Source: Bacteroidaceae bacterium (GTDB lineage Bacteria; Bacteroidota; Bacteroidia; Bacteroidales; Bacteroidaceae). From it: 64,000 nucleotides of DNA. Made by a program: the position numbers and the translations under genes. Below the pieces are notes generated by a model. It did not search any database. It worked only from the letters and a program-made list of their open reading frames with translations, and was not told the DNA's origin. Below are positions 54,979 to 63,965 of the stretch, one piece after another (position 1 is the stretch's first letter; the number at the start of each line of letters is the position of its first letter). The stretch is taken from NCBI GenBank assembly GCA_017560125.1, contig JAFYOS010000027.1, positions 208,967-272,966 on the forward strand. The letters are read 5' to 3'.

Positions 54979-55923
54979 ATGATTGATATTCTTATAAAAG
55001 ATATTCTCCCGATTTTTGTGATTATGTTCCTTGGATATGCATCGGGAAAGAGCAAGGTGTTCAGTTACGAGAATGCTCAGGTATTCAATAAACTGGTGTT
55101 GAACTATGCCCTTCCGGCCGCGCTCTTCATTTCCATTGTGAAGGCCGACAGGACGATGCTTTTCAACGACCTGAAGCTCACGATCATCAGCCTTGTGATT
55201 ATAACGGGAGTATTTCTGTGGTCCTACTTCTCGTGCTACAAGTTTTTCAAGCACACGAAGAGCGAGGCGGCTGTGTGTGCCCTCATTTCGGGTTCACCCA
55301 CCATCGGCTTCCTGGGATTTGCGGTGCTCGAGCCTATCTATGGAGCAACTGCAAGCACGGGATTGGTGGTTGCAATCATCTCCATTGTGGTGAATGCCAT
55401 AAACATCCCCATTGGTATGGCGCTAATGAATGCTGGTGGCACTCAACAACAGGGTGGCAAAAAGAGCAACCCGGTGCTCAGCGCGCTTGCCGAGCCGGTC
55501 TGCTGGGCTCCTATTTTGGCGGTGATAATGGTGCTGCTTGGCATTAAATTCCCCACCATCCTCGACCCCAACTTCGAATTGATTGCCAAGGCCAATGCCG
55601 GCGTAGCTGTCTTTGCGGCCGGTCTTACGCTGTCGGGCATGAAATTCCAGATGGATAAGGAGGTTGCCTATAATGCCATTGTGAAACTGGTGGTAATGCC
55701 CGGTCTGCTGTTGCTCGTGGGCTGGATATTCGGAATGAAGGCCGATAATTTGCAGATGATGGTTTTGGCCGGCGCTTTGCCTCCCGCCTTCTCGGGTATA
55801 ATCATCGGCAGCCGCTATCAGATGTATGTACGCACCGGTACATCTTCCTTGGCGTTCAGTATATTCGCTTTTATTGTAGCTGCGCCGCTGTGGATATGGA
55901 TTGCCCGTATGGTGGCGTCGTAA
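54979..55923 (+). CDS. AEC family transporter (YfdV-like), probable oxalate/formate carrier
   Basis: A 314-residue membrane protein with about ten TM helices in the two-half AEC (auxin efflux carrier) layout. It begins [24 protein letters not shown], with [18 protein letters not shown] and [16 protein letters not shown] as the motif regions. It starts 3 bases after oxc. E. coli yfdV is an AEC protein in the same place in the frc-oxc operon. Oxalobacter instead uses the MFS antiporter OxlT, which is absent here. Transport of oxalate, formate or both is inferred from operon position. Confidence 0.85.
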   Translation: MIDILIKDILPIFVIMFLGYASGKSKVFSYENAQVFNKLVLNYALPAALFISIVKADRTMLFNDLKLTIISLVIITGVFLWSYFSCYKFFKHTKSEAAVCALISGSPTIGFLGFAVLEPIYGATASTGLVVAIISIVVNAINIPIGMALMNAGGTQQQGGKKSNPVLSALAEPVCWAPILAVIMVLLGIKFPTILDPNFELIAKANAGVAVFAAGLTLSGMKFQMDKEVAYNAIVKLVVMPGLLLLVGWIFGMKADNLQMMVLAGALPPAFSGIIIGSRYQMYVRTGTSSLAFSIFAFIVAAPLWIWIARMVAS

Positions 55924-55928
55924 ATATG

Positions 55929-55970
55929 AATGAAAAATGGAACCGACTAATTTCGGTTCCATTTTTCATT
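55929..55970. terminator. Bidirectional terminator between the oxalate operon and dus
   Basis: A perfect 18-bp inverted repeat (AATGAAAAATGGAACCGA and its complement) with a 6-base loop. The A5 and T5 runs within the arms serve both convergent directions. Confidence 0.88.
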
Positions 55971-55973
55971 GTT

Positions 55974-56903
55974 TCAATATCTCGCAAGTGCATTGTTTAC
56001 GGCTGCCAAATATTTTTCGGCGGTCGATGCCTTGCTTATGGCCTTGCGGTCGCGCTTTTCCATGTCGGGTAACAGATATTCCCAGTAGGGCTTCATTTTG
56101 CTAAGTATCTGTGTGTTGCCTTGCAGACGTGGTGACATGGCATCGTAGAATCGGTTGTGGAATGTGGATAGCTGCGATGCCTTTTCGCCGTGCGAAAGGG
56201 TGCGTTTCTCCTTGTACTCCTTTCCCATTGCGGGGTTGGCCAGCAGACCGCGTCCAATCATCACACCCTCGAGTCGTGGGAAGCGTGTGGTTATGCGGCA
56301 TATATCATCGGTCGATGTCAGGTCGCCGTTGTAAACGAGCGGGTGGCGGCACTCCTCGTGGAACAGCGCGAATTCTTCTACATCGGCAGCGACCTTGTAC
56401 TGTTCGCGTCCCAAACGAGGGTGCATTGTTATGCGCGATAGCTTTGTGTCGTTCAGGATGGGCAATATGTGGCGCCACTCCTCTTTGCTGTCCCAACCCA
56501 AGCGCATTTTCACCGAAAAGGATATTTCGGGGAATTTTTCTGTCGCCTTCATCAGCGCGGCAACCTCGTCGGGGTAGGGGAGCAGTCCGGCACCGTGGTG
56601 CTTGCGCACCTGCAGTGCGAACGAGCAGCCCATGTTTATGTCTATCTCGTTATATCCTTCTCCGGCGATATATTCAACGATGGGCGTGAGCTCCTCGGGG
56701 GTGGCTGCAATGAGCTGCGGTATCAGGTGGGCTACGCTGTTGTTCTTTTTTTCTACATCGCGCATGTCCTTGCTGCGTATGACGCCTTTTTCTATTCTAA
56801 GGAATGGGGTTACATATGTGTCTATCCCGCCAAACACTTCGCTGTGTATGTTGCGCCATGTGGCTTCGGTAAATCCCTGTAGTGGTGCTGCAAATATCTT
56901 CAT
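55974..56903 (-). CDS. tRNA-dihydrouridine synthase family protein
   Basis: A 309-residue FMN-dependent TIM-barrel reductase. It begins IFAAPLQGFTEATWR. The catalytic Cys lies in DINMGCSFALQVRKHHGAG (near residue 100), VKMRLGWD and ITMHPRL contact FMN and tRNA, and YNGDL and MIGRGLLANP bind FMN phosphate. The motif reads GCS rather than the usual GCP. Such enzymes reduce uridines in tRNA; the DusA/B/C specificity cannot be set here. It starts 34 bases after the GH5-GH43 gene on the same strand, so read-through is possible. Confidence 0.88.
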   Translation of the reverse strand: MKIFAAPLQGFTEATWRNIHSEVFGGIDTYVTPFLRIEKGVIRSKDMRDVEKKNNSVAHLIPQLIAATPEELTPIVEYIAGEGYNEIDINMGCSFALQVRKHHGAGLLPYPDEVAALMKATEKFPEISFSVKMRLGWDSKEEWRHILPILNDTKLSRITMHPRLGREQYKVAADVEEFALFHEECRHPLVYNGDLTSTDDICRITTRFPRLEGVMIGRGLLANPAMGKEYKEKRTLSHGEKASQLSTFHNRFYDAMSPRLQGNTQILSKMKPYWEYLLPDMEKRDRKAISKASTAEKYLAAVNNALARY

Positions 56904-56937
56904 ATTTAATAGTTCTCTTTTATATATGTGAGCGTGC

Positions 56938-59900
56938 CTACTCGGCCTCGTTGCAAAGATAGATATTTTCTATGGTAAACGGAACCCCTCCCGTTGTCCA
57001 GAAACCGATAATATGCACATGCTCGGCTGCAAACCTCTTCGATTTATCTCTATTTCTCGCAATCTGCTCGGTGGATATGACCAAGCGCTTTTTGTCGTTA
57101 AAATCGAATGTGGCACAGTCGCTCCAGTAGTTGTTCTCGTCGAACAGGCGGAACGACAGTGCAGCGCCTTCGCCGCCGCTTATCTCCACCACCAGATATT
57201 TGTAGCGGGTAAGGTCTATTCCGTTGTCGTATCGCCAGCCCGCAAAACCATATTTGCCGGTGGTTACAGTGCGGCTCTTCTCGTCGAATGTGCCACGCTC
57301 CCAAATGGATGGGTTGAATTCGCCCTGAAGCAATGGGAATGTGGTGGCGGTTATCTCCATGGTTGCGCTCTGCTGTTCGCCGCGTGCCCCTTTGTATTTT
57401 GCCGTCACCTGCGTCTTTCCATCCTTCAGTGCGGTCAGGCGGCCGTTCGACAGCGATATTATCTCCTTGTCGTAGTCGCTGTATGTGGCCAACGAAGATA
57501 TGTCGGCGGTGTGCCCGTCCTTATAGGTGGCGGTAAGCTCTATGGCGCGTGCGCTGCCTGTGAGCAGCGTGGTTGCGTTGCCTTTGGCGAATTCTATTTT
57601 CTCTACGCTAAGCGATTCCTCGCTGTACCCTTCGAAGTGGTCGTCGTAGAAGATGCCCTCTTCGAACCGTGGCTCGGTGCTGAACCAATCGACATCGATG
57701 TGTCCGCCCAACCCTTTTGTTGCGTAGTTGAATATGGCAAATTTGTTCCCCGTAAACACTGAAAGGTCGTATCGCATGGTGAATTCCGCACCGAATTCCT
57801 TGTATGTGGTGTTGTCGGTGCTGTAGTAGAAGCGTGCCTTGCTGCTACTATAGTCTGTCACTATGCGCAGGTAGAGCGTGGTGGCTTTTATGCGTTCGCC
57901 CATGCTCTCGGTCTTGTCGTTTTTGCGTAGCGATAGGGTGGAGTGCATGATGTATCTTTTTCGTCCTACCTGCTTGACGGCTATGAACGCCGATGGGTCT
58001 TGCATTACGGCAAGGCCGGCAATGTCGCCATCCTTCATCTTGGATATATCCATTGCGATGGTGCCGTATGTAAGGCCGTCGCTGTGGTGGTAACCAAGAA
58101 TGCGCTGTGTGAGTGTGTTGCGTGCGCTGTACAGGTTGTCCGTTACGCTTGCCGTATATAGGCGCAGATAGCCGGGGCGTTCGGTGAGCGACCATCGGCT
58201 GTTGTCGCTGTTGTGGTTCCATCCCCATTGCAATCCCATGTCGTAGTGGCGGAAATTGTCGTTGGTGACAAGTCCGTTGTTCCTGTATTCCTTTAGCGAT
58301 GGCTTTCTGTATATCTCGCTCTTGTCGCTGTTTACCTGAATGGCGGGCCATCCATCCTTCCATTCTACGGGCAGCAGATAGGGCATGCGGCCATAGGCGC
58401 CACGGTCGGCAAAAAGCATTGTCCACCACTCGCCGCCCTCGGTGTTTATAAGTGCTCCTTGGTGGATATTCCTATCGTCGAGCAGAAATTTTTCTTCGTA
58501 TGGGCCGAATATGTTTTTCGAGCGGAATATGGTCTGGTAGGCTGGTACGCCGCCATATGTGGCATATATGTAGTAATAATCGCCTATTTTGTAGAGGCGG
58601 CTTCCTTCGAGGCCGGGCTTTACGCTCTGTTTGGCCACTACGCGTTCTTCTATTTTATTGAAATGCTTATCGACCTTGGCTATGCGTATGTTGTCTATGC
58701 CATGTGCAACGTATATGTCGTCGCCATCGAACAGCACACCGCAGTCGTAGTAGCCGGTGGCGAGCTTGCGCTTGTTCCACGGGCCTTTAATGTTGTCCGA
58801 TGTGAGTAGGTAGCTGCCCTCGTCCAGTGTGGTGAAAAGGATATAGTAGATACCTTTGTTATATTGCAATGCGGTGGCCCATTGTCCGTGGCCGTAGCGC
58901 TGTTTGCCGTTCTCCAGGTTGTATGCCTCGCTCTTTTCTATCGATTCGAGCGGGTTGTAGCAGTATTCCCAGTGGACGAGGTCTTTCGACTGCAATATGG
59001 TGGCACCGGGGAATATGTGCATGGTGGTGGATATCATGTAGTATGTGTCGCCTACGCGTATCACATCGGGGTCGGGGAAATCGCCGAATATCACCGGGTT
59101 GGCGAAGCGGTGGGCGTCGCAGTCGGCTGTCGATGTGCGGGTGAACGCTTTGCGAGGGTAGTGGCTCTTGGCATACTCCTTGTACCAATGGTATATGGGC
59201 CAGGGACAGGCCTCGGGGTCGTTCAGGAATGTGTAGTTCCCGTCTTTTGCCGGTTCGTCCTTGAAGGCCGCAAGGTGCTCGGGCGATGTGAACAGCAACC
59301 AGCTTACATTTCCTGCATCGTCGGTTATCTTCTTGAAATTGGCGCCGAAATTGCCGTCGCCGGCTACGCCTGTATGTGCCTTGCCCCACGAGGCATTATA
59401 TTTTTTGTCGGCCCAGTCCATTTCGGTAATCATCACCGGCGCAAAATCGGCAACGGGTTGCACGTCGGCTTGCCAGCCTCGCGAGAAGGCTTCGTAGTTG
59501 TGGCTGCTTCCGAACCATCCGGGATATATGTGCACTGCATAGCCTATGTTCTCGCCCTTGATGGGGTAGTCGGCATATCCGGCATATTTCGATTGGTAGC
59601 CGAGGCCGGGTATCCATAGTATGTTATTGCATCCTTGCGCGCGCATGCTATCTGTTATCTCCTGAAAATAGATGCTCAGCTGCTCGAAGTGCGCTTTGGC
59701 GTTTCCGCCGACCGTACCGTCGCTTCCAACTATGTTTATAGGTTCGTTGGCAAGCTCAAACATGATGTTGGGGTGGTTTTTCAGCTTGTGGTGCTGTGCC
59801 ACGTGGCGCCATACTTTTATCAGATACTTCTGATAGTAGTCGCCAACGGCTATCTTTTCGGGACACACCCCGGGCGGGCGCATCACCACGTAGAGCCCTT

Positions 59901-60330
59901 TAGATATGGCATATTCGGCCATGGGGATGAAGACCTCGTCGAGGTATTTTGTGAAACGGTTGAAATCGAATGCCGAAATGTCGTTCTCGCCCTTCACGCG
60001 GCGTCCGGGTATGTTCGACCAATAGGGGTCCATGTGCATGCGTACGAAGCTCATTTTCCAACCGGCCGACATGATGCCGTCTATGATACGTTTATTATAG
60101 CCGAGGCAACCCTCTACATCGTAGTTGTTCCATCGACGCCCCTGTTCGTTGAACCATGGACTGAAGGTCTGGGCGTAACCGTGTAGCTTGACGATGTTGC
60201 CGTTCTCGTCTTTCAAGTGCTTGCCATCTACCTTCAGGCGTGGCATCTCCATACCCTCCCATGCATGCAGTTTGTTGCATGTGAGCAGCAATGTGATTAA
60301 AATCAGTGTGTGGATAGTTGTTTTTAGCAT
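56938..60330 (-). CDS. Exported multidomain glycoside hydrolase, GH5 + GH43 + Ig-like + C-terminal carbohydrate-binding-like domain
   Basis: An 1130-residue protein with a signal peptide (1-23, ending LHA). The GH5-like barrel (about 28-395) has acid/base Glu196 in FELANEPIN and nucleophile Glu303 in VMITEMDW. A GH43 five-bladed propeller (about 408-690) follows, with base Asp420 in FGDFPDPDVI, modulator Asp529 in YYDCG and acid Glu575 in KPGLEGS. Next are a beta-sandwich typical of large GH43 enzymes (about 690-890), a Big_2 Ig-like domain (about 905-990; TYKDGHTADISSLATYS) and a jelly-roll-like C-terminus. The two catalytic units suggest coordinated attack on a branched hemicellulose, perhaps arabinoxylan. 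There is no adjacent SusC/SusD. Confidence 0.9.
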   Translation of the reverse strand: MLKTTIHTLILITLLLTCNKLHAWEGMEMPRLKVDGKHLKDENGNIVKLHGYAQTFSPWFNEQGRRWNNYDVEGCLGYNKRIIDGIMSAGWKMSFVRMHMDPYWSNIPGRRVKGENDISAFDFNRFTKYLDEVFIPMAEYAISKGLYVVMRPPGVCPEKIAVGDYYQKYLIKVWRHVAQHHKLKNHPNIMFELANEPINIVGSDGTVGGNAKAHFEQLSIYFQEITDSMRAQGCNNILWIPGLGYQSKYAGYADYPIKGENIGYAVHIYPGWFGSSHNYEAFSRGWQADVQPVADFAPVMITEMDWADKKYNASWGKAHTGVAGDGNFGANFKKITDDAGNVSWLLFTSPEHLAAFKDEPAKDGNYTFLNDPEACPWPIYHWYKEYAKSHYPRKAFTRTSTADCDAHRFANPVIFGDFPDPDVIRVGDTYYMISTTMHIFPGATILQSKDLVHWEYCYNPLESIEKSEAYNLENGKQRYGHGQWATALQYNKGIYYILFTTLDEGSYLLTSDNIKGPWNKRKLATGYYDCGVLFDGDDIYVAHGIDNIRIAKVDKHFNKIEERVVAKQSVKPGLEGSRLYKIGDYYYIYATYGGVPAYQTIFRSKNIFGPYEEKFLLDDRNIHQGALINTEGGEWWTMLFADRGAYGRMPYLLPVEWKDGWPAIQVNSDKSEIYRKPSLKEYRNNGLVTNDNFRHYDMGLQWGWNHNSDNSRWSLTERPGYLRLYTASVTDNLYSARNTLTQRILGYHHSDGLTYGTIAMDISKMKDGDIAGLAVMQDPSAFIAVKQVGRKRYIMHSTLSLRKNDKTESMGERIKATTLYLRIVTDYSSSKARFYYSTDNTTYKEFGAEFTMRYDLSVFTGNKFAIFNYATKGLGGHIDVDWFSTEPRFEEGIFYDDHFEGYSEESLSVEKIEFAKGNATTLLTGSARAIELTATYKDGHTADISSLATYSDYDKEIISLSNGRLTALKDGKTQVTAKYKGARGEQQSATMEITATTFPLLQGEFNPSIWERGTFDEKSRTVTTGKYGFAGWRYDNGIDLTRYKYLVVEISGGEGAALSFRLFDENNYWSDCATFDFNDKKRLVISTEQIARNRDKSKRFAAEHVHIIGFWTTGGVPFTIENIYLCNEAE

Positions 60331-60361
60331 GGTGCTTCTTGTTGTTTACTACTATTATTCG

Positions 60362-60369
60362 CAAATATA
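60362..60369 (-). promoter_or_regulatory. -7 box for the GH5-GH43 gene
   Basis: TATATTTG on the minus strand, about 32 bases upstream of the start codon. No clear -33 element. Confidence 0.5.
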
Positions 60370-60494
60370 GCTACAAACGAGCGAGAAAAAACGAAGCAGG
60401 CTTTAATATTTTGGTGAACGGCCAAAAAATATCTCCAACGTCTGTAATATCCAAAAAATGGAGTGGCTATATGGCTCGGTTGCAATTTATTCCC

Positions 60495-60502
60495 TATCTT
60501 TG
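60495..60502 (+). promoter_or_regulatory. -7 box for the twin ABC ATPase gene
   Basis: A perfect TATCTTTG. Transcription would begin near 60509, about 44 bases before the ATG at 60553. The longer open frame from 60463 would start upstream of this promoter. Confidence 0.65.
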
Positions 60503-60552
60503 CAGCTTCTTTGCGGCAGGCGCGCTATGTCTGCTATATTATTGTAGAAAAA

Positions 60553-62025
60553 ATGGAAAAACAACATATAATCAAATTGACCGATGCGGTTGCGCGTAAT
60601 CCTTTTGTGCGATTGAACGGGCCCGCTTCGGCGCTTTTTTCAGCTGGCGAGCACATTGCAATAGTCGCTCCAAACGGTGCGGGAAAAAGCCTTTTTGTGG
60701 ATTTGCTTACGGGTAAATTTCTTCTGCGCGAGGGTTCGTTGGAGTATGATTTCCGTCCCTCCGACACCAATTATGCCTATAGGAATATAAAATATATCAC
60801 CTTCAGGGATACGTATGGTACTTCCGATTTCTACTACTGTTATCAGATGCGTTGGAACCAGACCGAACAGGACGATGTGCCCGAAGTGGGCGATTTTCTC
60901 AATACCATTCCCGAGGGCGAGACTCGCGACAAACTATTCCGTATGTTCGAAATAGAGCCCATGCTTGCCAAGAAGGTTGTTCACCTGAGCAGTGGCGAGC
61001 TTCGCAAGATGGAGCTTGTGCACAACCTCTCTTTGTCGCCCCGTGTGCTCATCATGGATAATCCTTTCATCGGGCTCGATGCATCGACACGCCGTCAGTT
61101 GTTCCTGCTGCTCGAAGAGCTTTCGCACAGCGAATCGTTGCAGATTGTTCTTGTGCTGTCGATGATGGAGGATGTCCCCGATTTCATCACCCATGTAATT
61201 CCGGTTGCCGATGGGGTGGTGGGCGAAAAGCAGACGCTGGCTCAGTATCGCGATGCTTTTGCCAAGCTCGATGCCGAGCGTGTGGTTGCCGACGAGGCGC
61301 TCTTTGCCTCCATCGAGCAGCGCATAGCCGAGCTTCCCTATAAAAATGTGAACTATGTGTCCGAGGAGGTCATCAGGTTCAATAATGTGAATATCAGATA
61401 TGGCGAGCGTACCATACTGAAGGATTTGAACTGGACGGTGCGTCGTGGCGATGTGTGGGCGTTGTGTGGCGAGAATGGTTCGGGTAAATCTACCCTGTTG
61501 AGCCTTGTGTGCGCCGATAATCCGCAGGCCTATGCTTGCGACATAAGTCTTTTTGGTCGCAAGCGCGGTACGGGCGAAAGTATATGGGAGATTAAAAAGC
61601 ACATAGGTTATGTAAGCCCCGAAATGCATCGTGCATATATGAAGGATATGCCGGCGATTGAGATTGTTGCCAGTGGATTGCACGATACGGTGGGCCTCTA
61701 TCGTCGCCCCCATCCCGACCAGATGGCCGGTTGCGAATGGTGGATGGATGTTTTCGGCGTTTCGCACTGTAAGGACAAGAGCTTCATGCAGTTGTCGAGC
61801 GGCGAGCAGCGTCTGTGCCTGTTGGCGCGCGCCTTTGTGAAGGACCCTGAGCTGCTTATTCTCGACGAGCCTCTGCATGGCCTCGATACATTCAATCGTC
61901 GCAGGGTGAAACGAATAATAGAGGCCTTCTGCCGTCGTCGCGACAAGACGCTCATCATGGTTACCCACTACAACAGCGAGCTTCCCACGACGGTGACCGA
62001 TACCATCGTGCTGAAAAGACATTGA
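60553..62025 (+). CDS. Twin-NBD ABC ATPase (ModF/PhrA-like)
   Basis: A 490-residue soluble protein with two fused ABC domains and no TM segment. NBD1: Walker A NGAGKS (41-46), signature LSSGELRKM, Walker B LIMDNPF with Asn170 in place of the catalytic Glu. NBD2: Walker A GENGSGKST (306-314), signature LSSGEQRLC, Walker B LLILDEP with Glu439. So one of the two composite sites is probably poor at hydrolysis. The layout resembles ModF (photorepair protein PhrA) proteins, whose function is not settled. No molybdate transport gene is near. Confidence 0.85.
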   Translation: MEKQHIIKLTDAVARNPFVRLNGPASALFSAGEHIAIVAPNGAGKSLFVDLLTGKFLLREGSLEYDFRPSDTNYAYRNIKYITFRDTYGTSDFYYCYQMRWNQTEQDDVPEVGDFLNTIPEGETRDKLFRMFEIEPMLAKKVVHLSSGELRKMELVHNLSLSPRVLIMDNPFIGLDASTRRQLFLLLEELSHSESLQIVLVLSMMEDVPDFITHVIPVADGVVGEKQTLAQYRDAFAKLDAERVVADEALFASIEQRIAELPYKNVNYVSEEVIRFNNVNIRYGERTILKDLNWTVRRGDVWALCGENGSGKSTLLSLVCADNPQAYACDISLFGRKRGTGESIWEIKKHIGYVSPEMHRAYMKDMPAIEIVASGLHDTVGLYRRPHPDQMAGCEWWMDVFGVSHCKDKSFMQLSSGEQRLCLLARAFVKDPELLILDEPLHGLDTFNRRRVKRIIEAFCRRRDKTLIMVTHYNSELPTTVTDTIVLKRH

Positions 62026-62045
62026 TAACCTTGCGATTCCGATAT

Positions 62046-62083
62046 AAATCCGTTGCGCTATTTAGCGCAACGGATTTTTTTGT
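62046..62083 (+). terminator. Terminator after the ABC ATPase gene
   Basis: A perfect 15-bp inverted repeat (AAATCCGTTGCGCTA and its complement, 2 bases between) followed by T7. Confidence 0.9.
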
Positions 62084-62153
62084 TCCTACGGCTGCGAACA
62101 TTGGTGTGGGGTGGTTGTTATATATGTCGTATGTCTGTTTTTAAGTGTGGATC

Positions 62154-63464
62154 ATGAGATATTTATTTATAACCATATTTGCAATTTTGTTGTTTGTTAT
62201 GTTTACATTCGCTCAGAAAAAGTATCCCAATGCAGCCGAGTCGGTTCCTAGCGTCACGGGCTATATGCAGGGCTTCCCGCCCGATACGGCCTTTGCCATT
62301 TCGGCACGCGACGGCTCGTTTTTCAAATTCCCGGCCTTAAGGTATAGCGTGGTTCACATGCGCGAATTTATGCCTACAATAAATGTGCCGCGCGGAAACA
62401 TGGTGCCCGTGTCCCATTTCGATTACGAATTGGACGACGAAATCGATTCGTTGACGTTTCTGCCAACGGGCGGCGACCGCAAAGTCACTTGGCGCGAGTC
62501 GCTCGACCTTAATTACACCGATGGTATAATCGTTCTCCACAAGGGCAAGGTGGTTTACGAAAAATATTTCGCCGAGCTTACCCCCGAGCGCGTCCATGCT
62601 GTGATGTCGGTCACAAAATCTTTTACCGGATTGCTGGCGGCTGCCCTTTATGCCGAGGGAAAGCTCGACCCCGCAAAGCTTGTCCGCGACTATGTCCCCG
62701 AACTGGCCGCCTCGGGGTTTGGTGATGCAAGGGTGCGACAGCTGATGGATATGACGACGGCACTGAAATATAGCGAGGATTATTCCGATCCTATGGCCGA
62801 GGTGTGGGATTTTTCGGCAGCCGGTAATCCTATGATATCCCATAGTGGCGGGATAGATGGTTACTACAAATATCTCGAAACGGTGCAGAAGAGTGGCGAA
62901 CATGGCAATGTGTTCGGCTATCGCACGGTCAATGCCGATGCCTTGGGATGGGTGCTTGCCCGCATAACCGGAAAGTCCGTTTCGCAGTTGCTCACCGAAT
63001 ATATCTGGTCGCGTATGGGTATGGAGCAGGATGCCTATTACCAGGTCGATGCCTTGGGTGTCCCCTTTGCCGGCGGCGGTCTCAATGCCTCGCTTCGCGA
63101 CCTTGCACGCGTCGGCGAAATGTTGCGCAATAACGGAATGTGGCGTGGTGAACGTATTTTGTCCATTGGCGCTGTCGAGGATATTCTTCACGGCGGCAAC
63201 CGGCAAGCCTTTGCGTGCTCCGAACAGGCCAAAACCCTCAAAGGGTGGAGCTATCGCAATATGTGGTGGATTACCAATAACAGCCATCACGCCTACATGG
63301 CACGCGGCGTTCACGGGCAAGCCATATACATCGACCCCGTGGCCTCCATGGTTATAGTGCGACTGGCCTCCACCTATCTGTCGAGCAACATACTTATCGA
63401 TCCACTTTCGTTGCCGGCCTACGAGGCTGTAGCCGAATATTTAATGCTGAAAGGCGGCGATTAA
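62154..63464 (+). CDS. Exported serine hydrolase, beta-lactamase/DD-peptidase fold (class C-like)
   Basis: A 436-residue protein. The ATG at 62154 gives a signal peptide ending FTFAQ; a GTG at 62145 is also open. The catalytic motif SVTKS sets Ser152 and Lys155, and YRTVNADALG gives the Tyr-x-Asn-like second motif. HGQAIYIDP near the end would replace the KTG strand motif (His-x-Gly version). The fold is shared by class C beta-lactamases, esterases and D-aminopeptidases. Antibiotic resistance should not be assumed; envelope hydrolysis or an esterase role is equally plausible. Confidence 0.85.
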   Translation: MRYLFITIFAILLFVMFTFAQKKYPNAAESVPSVTGYMQGFPPDTAFAISARDGSFFKFPALRYSVVHMREFMPTINVPRGNMVPVSHFDYELDDEIDSLTFLPTGGDRKVTWRESLDLNYTDGIIVLHKGKVVYEKYFAELTPERVHAVMSVTKSFTGLLAAALYAEGKLDPAKLVRDYVPELAASGFGDARVRQLMDMTTALKYSEDYSDPMAEVWDFSAAGNPMISHSGGIDGYYKYLETVQKSGEHGNVFGYRTVNADALGWVLARITGKSVSQLLTEYIWSRMGMEQDAYYQVDALGVPFAGGGLNASLRDLARVGEMLRNNGMWRGERILSIGAVEDILHGGNRQAFACSEQAKTLKGWSYRNMWWITNNSHHAYMARGVHGQAIYIDPVASMVIVRLASTYLSSNILIDPLSLPAYEAVAEYLMLKGGD

Positions 63465-63965
63465 GCACTTTTTTTCATGAAAAACTTATATTTCAGAAGA
63501 AAAATACCTGTAGTTCAGTCTATTAAACGAAATCTTTCGCTCAAAACCCATCTATATATATTATATATATAAGGTATAAGGAAATTAACCGAGTTATTAA
63601 CAATTTTATGTTAATAACTTTCGATGTACTCTAATACGTTGTGTCACATAATGTTATCTATAAAGTGTAAAAAATCCTATAAAATTTTCTTGCAAAAAGT
63701 TTTGTAGTTCGAAAAATTGCCGTACCTTTGTACTCGCTTTCGACAAGGAACACAGTTCACACGAAAGCGATACGATCCTTGAAAACATTCCATACAGACA
63801 TAGCAGTACAGCGGTCTTTGTTTGTTTTAATATGAATAAAGATTGTACAAATTATACAGGAACAAAAATACGAACCGTCAATACAAAGTATTAACCAACC
63901 TGATAAATTGAATCCGGCCAGTCAAAAGACACTTCGATCGCTTTGCGATCATACAAAAATAAAAA
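63465..63965 (+). promoter_or_regulatory. rRNA operon promoter region and 5' leader
   Basis: About 500 AT-rich bases between the serine hydrolase and 16S. A TATA-type palindromic run lies near 63551-63571. TTTG (63701-63704) and TACCTTTG (63723-63730), 18 bases apart, form a strong-looking promoter with start near 63737. The leader of about 230 bases has a GATCGC-TTT-GCGATC hairpin (63935-63949) just before 16S. It probably also holds RNase III and antitermination signals, which I cannot delimit. Confidence 0.75.

Noticed and set aside
60934-62022. 362-codon minus-strand frame opposite the ABC ATPase
   Set aside because: Antisense to a protein with two sets of intact ABC motifs.
60553-62025. 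Candidate BtuD for the btu operon
   Set aside because: It has two fused NBDs of the ModF/PhrA type and lies 27 kb away; BtuD is a single NBD of about 250 residues.
62154-63464. Beta-lactamase resistance gene
   Set aside because: The fold motif (SVTKS) is shared by esterases and peptidases, and the third motif is not the KTG of true class C beta-lactamases.
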